A stretch of 64,000 bases of DNA, from assembly GCA_958299035.1 (NCBI GenBank), contig CATQJL010000316.1, positions 33,359,441-33,423,440 on the forward strand. The letters are read 5' to 3'. This stretch comes from Cylicocyclus nassatus (Eukaryota > Nematoda > Chromadorea > Rhabditida > Strongylidae). The position numbers and the translations under genes were made by a program. The number at the start of each line of letters is the position of its first letter. Position 1 is the first letter of the stretch. A model generated the notes under the pieces. That model did not search any database. It worked only from the letters and a program-made list of their open reading frames with translations, and had not been told where the DNA came from. Shown piece by piece: positions 57,795 to 64,000 of this stretch.

Positions 57795-57863
57795 TAGGCG
57801 AGATTTGAACCTTACTCTATTAATGAGACTCACCTACTATCCTCTATCCTCTCCCGGCTGACA
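57795..57863 (-). ncRNA. tRNA-derived repeat, copy 2
   Basis: On the minus strand GAGGATAGTAGGTGAG is followed by AGAGTAAGGTTCAAATCTCG, a good B box (GGTTCAAATC). Paralogous to 56040-56107. Confidence 0.35.
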
Positions 57864-60539
57864 TGTTCGATAATGCACTCTAGTTGTTGGTGAGGAACAT
57901 CATACGAGACAGCACAGTCAAAATCCTGCGGAAGTATTCGCATGTCAAAGTGCTGCAGAACCGCCGGCATTTTTCGGAAGTTCCGTAACGCTTTGTAGAA
58001 AGTCCTGCGTAAGTTCCCACATTCCACGTTTCACTTTTGAAAATAGTAAACAAAATTCTGCTGAACGGCTGCAAATTTTACTTGTCCTGCGAAGTTCCGG
58101 TGAATTGTTTGAGTTTCACATCAAACTTCCGCCCGCATTTTTCATGCTCTCTTGCTGTCAAAAATACCAGGCTTCGAGCTGATGCGTCTTTGCTCCCTTT
58201 CGCAGTTTCATGTTATTTTTTCGCATCCCTTACTAAGCGACTCAAAAACAATTTACGTTGCTTGCCTGGCTTAACATTGTTTTTCTATCTGCAGCAAAAC
58301 TTCCGTTAGACAAAAGGCGCAAATGCCTATGCAACTAATGCGTGAGTTTAAGAATGATGAGTCACGAGCAGTCACATACGTTTCTACTTAGATTTGCATT
58401 TGAACTATTCATTCGACCTATTGAAAGTAAGCTATAACAAATTATCAATGAAAAAACTATAAGCATATGGGAATAAGTTTGTACACCAGAGCATAGTATT
58501 TGAAACCTCAACCGTAGTCATATTTTTGGTCATAAGAATTAAGAAATTGAGTTACTCAATAATATTTCTTCAGAATTTTTCCTAGAATCGAAAAGTGAAA
58601 GTGTGAAAGACTTTCCACTGGGAAAAATTTTGAGCCCCATAGGCGCTTCGAGCGTGCAAGACATCATTTGACTGCCTCTGCATTGGGGAAATCTCTACCT
58701 TGGAGACGCTACATTGATGGAAGTGTCACCAGCACCAGCTTGTACTTCCACGCCCATAGCCCGTCCTCCGCAGTAATTGCTGGAAATCCTCATTCCATTT
58801 CTTTATCATATTGAAATTGGTTTCTAAAAAATATTACCATGTGCATTTTTGACAGCATTTTCGTTGCTGCAAAAATAATCTGCACACTTCCTCAATAAAA
58901 GAGCTTTCACTTCGCCTAAAATTTTACCAAGCTCAGAGTTTTTGATTTTTCTTCATATCTCCATACAGCTATAAGGTGAGGCGCAGACATTCATGATACA
59001 AGGACTGCAACTTGAATAGAGAGCGCGGTCGCAACTATCAAACATCGAGAAACGGCTACCCAACTACTGCTAAAATGTGAGCTTTCGGGACTGTAATCAA
59101 CTGCTCAGAGAATCGCCGGGCAATTTGGCTCTGCGATTTGTAAGCAAGCGTACGCCAGAAAAATAGATTTTTCACGTTCCGTTTGCAGATATTTGAAAAA
59201 AAACGTTGGGCAAGTTTCAGACGAACGCTCACAGAACAATCGCGGCTTTTTTATGGTTTAATTGCAGCTCAACGGCGCATTCCGCATTTTGTGGAGTTTT
59301 TGCGAGAATGTGCAAGATTGTCGAGGGCAGCACGATCCTTTGTGAAAGACCGCACAGCCCGTAGGTATTTTTCGTTGAGAGAGTGCCCTAAACTGGGGTA
59401 TCACACCCAAAGATGACACCTCTGCCATATAAAGTGTTACCTTTGTTCGGCGTTTACCCAAAACTGAGTCAGAAGCTCGCCAAAAATTTGGCCAACGCTC
59501 ATTGAAAGAAATTATTTGACGACCGCTCGCAGAAAGTTCTGTATTCTGCCCGCTGGCAGAAGAGCGACAGTAAAGTAAGTAACGCTCGTAGAAGACTTGG
59601 CCACGTCCCAAAGTTCTGCTGACCGCCTGCAAGAAAGCGTGAGCTTGCGGTCCGCATGCTGCCGGCGACTATCTAAGTATGTGCGTTCCGCTAATCTAAA
59701 CCTAGCAAACTTGAATGGGACGAAAGCCTATATCGGAAATGTTTCCTGCTATATATCGATTGAGTGACAAACATCTGAAGTCGTGATAAGATATGACATT
59801 GCGTTCGTTTAGTTTTTATGTCTATGAAAAGAAGCCTAATCGTACATGCAACGCACCAATCTGCAGAAAAATGGCTAGAAAACATAAAATACTTTCGGAG
59901 ATGTTGATTGATAATGATGGCATCTAGCTGACACGAAAACGCAAGTGTAAGCTAGAGTCAGTCTCAACTTCAGTGCTTAGATGCTTGTTCTTGGCAACAA
60001 AAGCGATAAGTTTCTAGCGTCTCAGCATTTATATCAATTGATGTCACATTGCCAAAAGACGGTATAACACACTACAAAAATGCAAGCAAAAGATGTGCCT
60101 TACCCTTTCCCTATCTCGCGGATTGAAGCCTCCCAGCAGGACCGACATTTAACTGAAGGAAGTCACTTGATTTGTTTTCGTTGCAAGATGCAAAAAAGCT
60201 ACTGTTACAAATCCAGTGTTTAGATGCTTGCAGGCATGTCGCAGACGTTAACACACTTCGTGTGCATTTTAAATGTAATGCGCAAAAGCTCAAAGGAAGA
60301 TCTTTCAACTTATCATGTAAAAACCTTCGAAACTTGATGACGCGATAACATCGCCTTAAGACGCCACGATAACGGGAACGTCGCAGTGCATACAGCTCTG
60401 ATTACACAAATTTCAAAGATTTTCCCCCATATCTTGCGTCAATAATTTGTTTTTGCGAAAGCGGTCCTAGCACTTATTTTCCTTTTTGTCTGAGCATTAA
60501 TTTTACCTTGATATCACACCGTACCATACCATATCTTAT
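57864..60539. other. Long intergenic stretch, no supported gene
   Basis: Overlapping opposite-strand frames near 59183-59632 are open but lack motifs; the plus frame contains RIPHFVEFLRECARLSRAAR. No tRNA, rRNA or clean transposon end recognised. Confidence 0.35.
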
Positions 60540-61039
60540 GCAGGGTGTCCCGAGAAATGTAAACACTGTTTGATTGTAAATAACTCTTTTGTGGTGAAGT
60601 GTTTCGAGAAGCTTTAGGTACCATTTTTTAGAGCGAGGTTCAACTTAGATTACAGTATAGAGCGGATCGCCGATCTCTCATTCTTTCTGTAGGATTACGG
60701 TAGAAACTTTGAAGAGGGTTTTGAGCCATAAAAGCCATATTTTGTTCCAAAAAGAAACCAAAACAACCTGAAAACTCTCACACTGGGCTAACTAGAGCTG
60801 ATGATTGATGCTGATGAGTTGCTGAGGTTCGAAGTCTTCGTAATGCTTCATTAAAAAATTATGCGAGGTAAGCAGTAGCAGACGTTTTTTAAGTGTTCCT
60901 ACATTACGGTTAAAAAGTGCGGTTACATCATTTAGAAAGCTTCTCAACACTGTAAAGAGTTGGGTATTGAACTCAGGGTCCATAAAAACCCTATTACACA
61001 AATTTCCACAATTTTTTTGAAAATTTTTGAAACGGCCGC

Positions 61040-61117
61040 TTTTTTCACACTGACACCATATGTTTGAAGTTTCTACCGTTTTTTCACACTGACACCATAT
61101 GTTTGAAGTTTCTACCG
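61040..61117 (+). repeat. Perfect 39-bp tandem duplication
   Basis: The unit TTTTTTCACACTGACACC...TTTCTACCG occurs twice without change (61040-61078 and 61079-61117) inside the family-1 MITE. Confidence 0.9.
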
Positions 61118-61233
61118 TACTCCTCCTACAGTAAGAATGAGCGATCGGCGATTTGCTCTACACTGAAAATCTAAGTTGAACCTCGCTCTACAAAATGGTA
61201 CCTAAAGCTAAACACTTCATTACAAGAGAGTCA

Positions 61234-61441
61234 CAGTCTGCCCCAATCCTAACCAGGCCAAAATCGGCATGGCGGGAGTCCGCGCCGCGAGGGTTTCGCG
61301 CCACATCTGCGGCTAGCTAGTCTGCTCTCTCCTCGATCTCTTCACTCTCTGCGACAGCGCGCGTATGCAGCGCAATCCCCTAGCGCTGCGAGCGCGCAAA
61401 TTCAGCCGACGGTTTGGCCTGATCCCGATTGGGGTAGACTG
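61234..61441. mobile_element. MITE with CAGTCTGCCCCAATC ends, copy 2
   Basis: A second 208-bp copy, highly similar to 56290-56497. It is inserted in the right arm of a family-1 MITE, which dates it as younger than that element. Confidence 0.9.
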
Positions 61442-62339
61442 TATTTACAATCGAACAGTGTGCAAATTTGTATCGAACGTTTGATCGTTAATATCTCTTT
61501 TCCCAAGAAGTCTTTTGCCTTGCTTCAGGTATTGCTTTGTAGAGCTGGCTTCAACTTAGATTTGTGTTATAGAATGAATCACCCATCTCTCTTCATTACT
61601 GTAGGATTACGGTAGAAACTTGAAACATGTGGTGTCAGCGTGGAAAAAGCTGCCGTTTCAAAATTTTTCAAAAAATTGTGAAAACTTGTGTAATAGGGTT
61701 TTTATGGACGCTGAGTTCAATACTCAACTATTAACAAGATTACGAAGCTTTTTAAACGGTGTAACTGCACTTTTAAGAACATAGAAAAAATGGCCGCTAC
61801 CTCTTACCTGGCATAACTCTTCAATGAAGCATCATAATAAGTTGGGAACTTTACAGTTATAATCACAACTTTAATTAGCCTAGTGTAAAAGCTTTCAGGC
61901 TGTTTTATTTCCTTTCTGAGGCAAATATGGCCTTTCATTGCTTAAAACCCTCTTTGAAGTTTCTACCGTAATCCTACAGTAATGAAGAGAAATGAGTGAT
62001 TCGTTCTATAATGCGAATCTAAGTTGAAGCCAGCTCTACAAATTGGTACCTGAAGCAAAAGAAAAGACTTCTTTAGAAGAGAGATATTAACGATCAAACG
62101 TTCGATACATTTATTTGGGACACCCCGTATATACCGGACGCTCTCTATCGCTACGCGGCAGATTCGTCTAGTACTCGGCAGCTTCGCTGCCTCGTAAATC
62201 TTTTGTTTCACTCTATAATGCGGAGATGGGAAAATTTGCCGTTTTGCACGAATTACACTTGCTTTATCTGCGCAGAAGGTAAAAAAACGAGGACATAATT
62301 TTGGCTTCGTCAGTTTTGATATCACGCAAGCGCAAAACC

Positions 62340-62706
62340 AACAGATCGATAAAAGCAGCCTGTGTGTCCCGAATAAAATAGCTTATTTCGGGCCCATTAA
62401 TCCTTCTATCCTTTTTGTGTCAACATAAAGAATTTTGCAAGCAAAAGCAACAAAAAATTAATAAATCGATAGAAGCAATGGGTGGGTCCCAAAATGGCTT
62501 GTTAACATACGCCCCACCCTATGCATTGCGTTTGCCAAATTTGGCTCAAATTTCATCACTCCTTCTATCTTTTTTGAGCGAACATTAAGTATTTTCCAAG
62601 CAAAAACAGAAAAAATTAATAAATCGACAGAAACAATAGGTGAGTCCCGAACAAAATGGCTTGTTAACACACGCCCCACCCCATGCATTGCGTTTGCCAA
62701 ATTTGG
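62340..62706. repeat. Degenerate tandem repeat of about 160 bp
   Basis: AATCGATAGAAGCAATGGGTGGGTCCC and AATCGACAGAAACAATAGGTGAGTCCC start two units, each continuing to CACGCCCCACCC(C/T)ATGCATTGCG and GTTTGCCAAATTTGGC. A third diverged unit starts near 62343. Confidence 0.65.
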
Positions 62707-62889
62707 CAGAACATACGAGACATGATGAAAGAAGTCTGTTGAAGTATTTCAAGACTTAGTGATGTTAAGCGAGCTGAATAGGCCATAGGTCAGATTAATG
62801 AGCCAAAGTTGAGTAGGGCACTGAGAAAAGGTGGAAATACGTCACGTCTGCTGATATAAAAGACAGTGTAGTGTATTGTCAAGAACCTA

Positions 62890-63134
62890 CTAGGTTGTAA
62901 AGAATGTTCCCGGGCAGTTTTCATACCTTCATTTTAAATCATTTCTTCCGCATTCGGTTGAATTTTACAATATCCTTTTTTACAATGTTCTGTGATAGAT
63001 AGCTTGAGCTTTCTAACATCTTTTCTTTTCATCCAATCTGATCTATATGCCAGAAAAGGAATTCGACCGAACGCAAAAAATGATTCTGAAAAGAAGATTC
63101 CGAAACTGCCCAGGAACTTCCTTTACAACATAAT
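62890..63134. mobile_element. Decayed mariner-like MITE (relative of 16511-17424)
   Basis: Left TAGGTTGTAAAGAATGTTCCCGGGCAG and right CTGCCCAGGAACTTCCTTTACAACATAA mirror the TIRs of the 16.5-kb element. About 245 bp, no ORF. Confidence 0.7.
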
Positions 63135-64000
63135 GAGTTCTTGCTGTCTACGCTGCCCTCTTTATATCAGCAAATGTGACGTATTTCTAGCTTTCATCAA
63201 TGACCTACTCAATTTTTGACTCAATTAAGGAAAATTGCATAACCGTTCTTCTTAGGAAAACTCTATTCCGCGTCAAATTGTTTGATTGCTTTTTATCGGT
63301 TAATTATAGGGTTTTTGTTGTTCAAAATGGTTTGAATTTATAATATCGTGTTTATCGCAACTCAGCCGACGAGGTGCGAGGAAACCTCTCGGAAGGAGAT
63401 TTCAGACGGCTAGCGTAATTATTTTACCATATGCGGCGACGCTGACGCCAGCTCTGGCGGTTGGCTGCGGCAGCAGTCGGCTGCCCGGGTACCACTTGCA
63501 CGCCTCCCTAAAGTAGCCTAGGGGGTAGACCGGCGTCGAAAATATATATGTGCGAAGTTTGGCGCCGATCAGTTCACATACAAATTTCCTAAAAGAACAC
63601 ATTAACTAACAATTTACCAACATTCAACTCGTATAACCTTGAGTCATTTGTAACTTAATACTTGATAGAAATTGCACACTAAGCCCTATTAGCGACGGCA
63701 TTCACACTAGTAACTTCCCAGCGAAACATTTTCTAGCCTAACATAGAAATGTGTTCTACTGACTAACATATAACCAACTAAAACAATACAAACAAGGAAT
63801 CAAGGAGAAATTAATGGAAATGAGCACTTTCTAGTTTCGCAGTTTTTCAGTCAGCATGTATAGTGTGCACTACGCATGTTAAGTTCAAATGACTCAGCGA
63901 TTTGTTTAGATTACGATCAAAAGTGGGACAAGTATAAAAGTTGACTTTGTAAACTTTCTGAAAGACACAATGTATTCGGTTCTCAAAGGTCAAAGGACAA
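63135..64000. other. Intergenic to window end
   Basis: A fragment of the dispersed CTAGCTG-type repeat appears at 63500-63610 (AAAGTAGCCTA...GGCGCCGATCAGTTCACATAC). 63458-63490 shares GGCGGTTGGCTGCGGCAGCA-like sequence, inverted, with 45144-45175. No gene recognised. Confidence 0.35.

Larger units (their letters stand above)
60541..62112. mobile_element. Composite of two family-1 fold-back MITEs with an inserted CAGTCTGCCCC MITE
   Basis: The first copy runs from CAGGGTGTCCCGAGAAATG (60541) with its right arm interrupted at 61233 by the MITE at 61234-61441, resuming as TTTACAATCGAACAGTG. The second copy continues as GTATCGAACGTTTGATCGTTA (about 61471) and ends ATTTGGGACACCCCG (62112). Arms contain GAATCACCCATCTCTCTTCA and its complement. 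Confidence 0.7.

Noticed and set aside
59183..59632. Overlapping plus and minus open frames of 77 and 124 codons
   Set aside because: No motif, no convincing splice sites, and both strands are open, which suggests composition rather than coding.
61963..62325. Minus-strand 120-codon frame
   Set aside because: Lies mainly in the right arm of a family-1 fold-back MITE.

Overview
The window looks like nuclear DNA of a nematode, most likely a clade V (strongylid-type) parasite. Genes have several short exons, protein-coding density is very low, and there are many fold-back/TIR transposons, including one whose ends resemble Tc1. A retroelement glycoprotein with a phlebovirus-G2-like region, as known for nematode BEL/Pao elements, is also present. 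The species assignment is inference. No prokaryotic signals, rRNA or CRISPR are present.

Layout. 1-3.4 kb: the 3' part of an LTR-retroelement/endogenous retrovirus. It has a long envelope-like ORF that is open at the window edge, then a separate small zinc-knuckle ORF, a Thr/Ser-rich C/A-biased tail and a possible BEL-type LTR. 3.5-6.7 kb: fold-back repeats around a putative two-exon minus-strand gene for a Pro/Cys-rich protein with QSYG repeats. 7-22 kb: a repeat desert holding a hAT-type MITE with a perfect 8-bp target duplication, a 117-bp inverted satellite, a 50-bp perfect palindrome, a mariner-like element, a decayed reverse transcriptase and one unassigned minus-strand exon.

22.3-41.6 kb: the one gene I can model from start to stop, a calcium-independent phospholipase A2 (PLA2G6/patatin family, ankyrin plus patatin domains). 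It has 13 exons on the plus strand and 475 codons. Its introns are swollen by transposons (TTAA-flanked piggyBac-like elements, mariner-like fold-backs, a TTCGAA-array fold-back). Exon 11 is split by a 3.5-kb nested transposon (three elements deep) flanked by an imperfect 14/15-bp duplication. The flanking duplications disagree on reading frame, so this allele is probably damaged or needs unusual splicing.

41.6-64 kb: mostly MITEs, including a palindromic 1.55-kb element with Tc1-like ends (53.0-54.6 kb), many hairpin MITEs and tRNA-derived sequences. Scattered exon-like ORFs (about 46.4-48.1, 52.6-52.9 and 54.6-54.85 kb) have good splice signals but could not be joined into a gene or assigned to a family.
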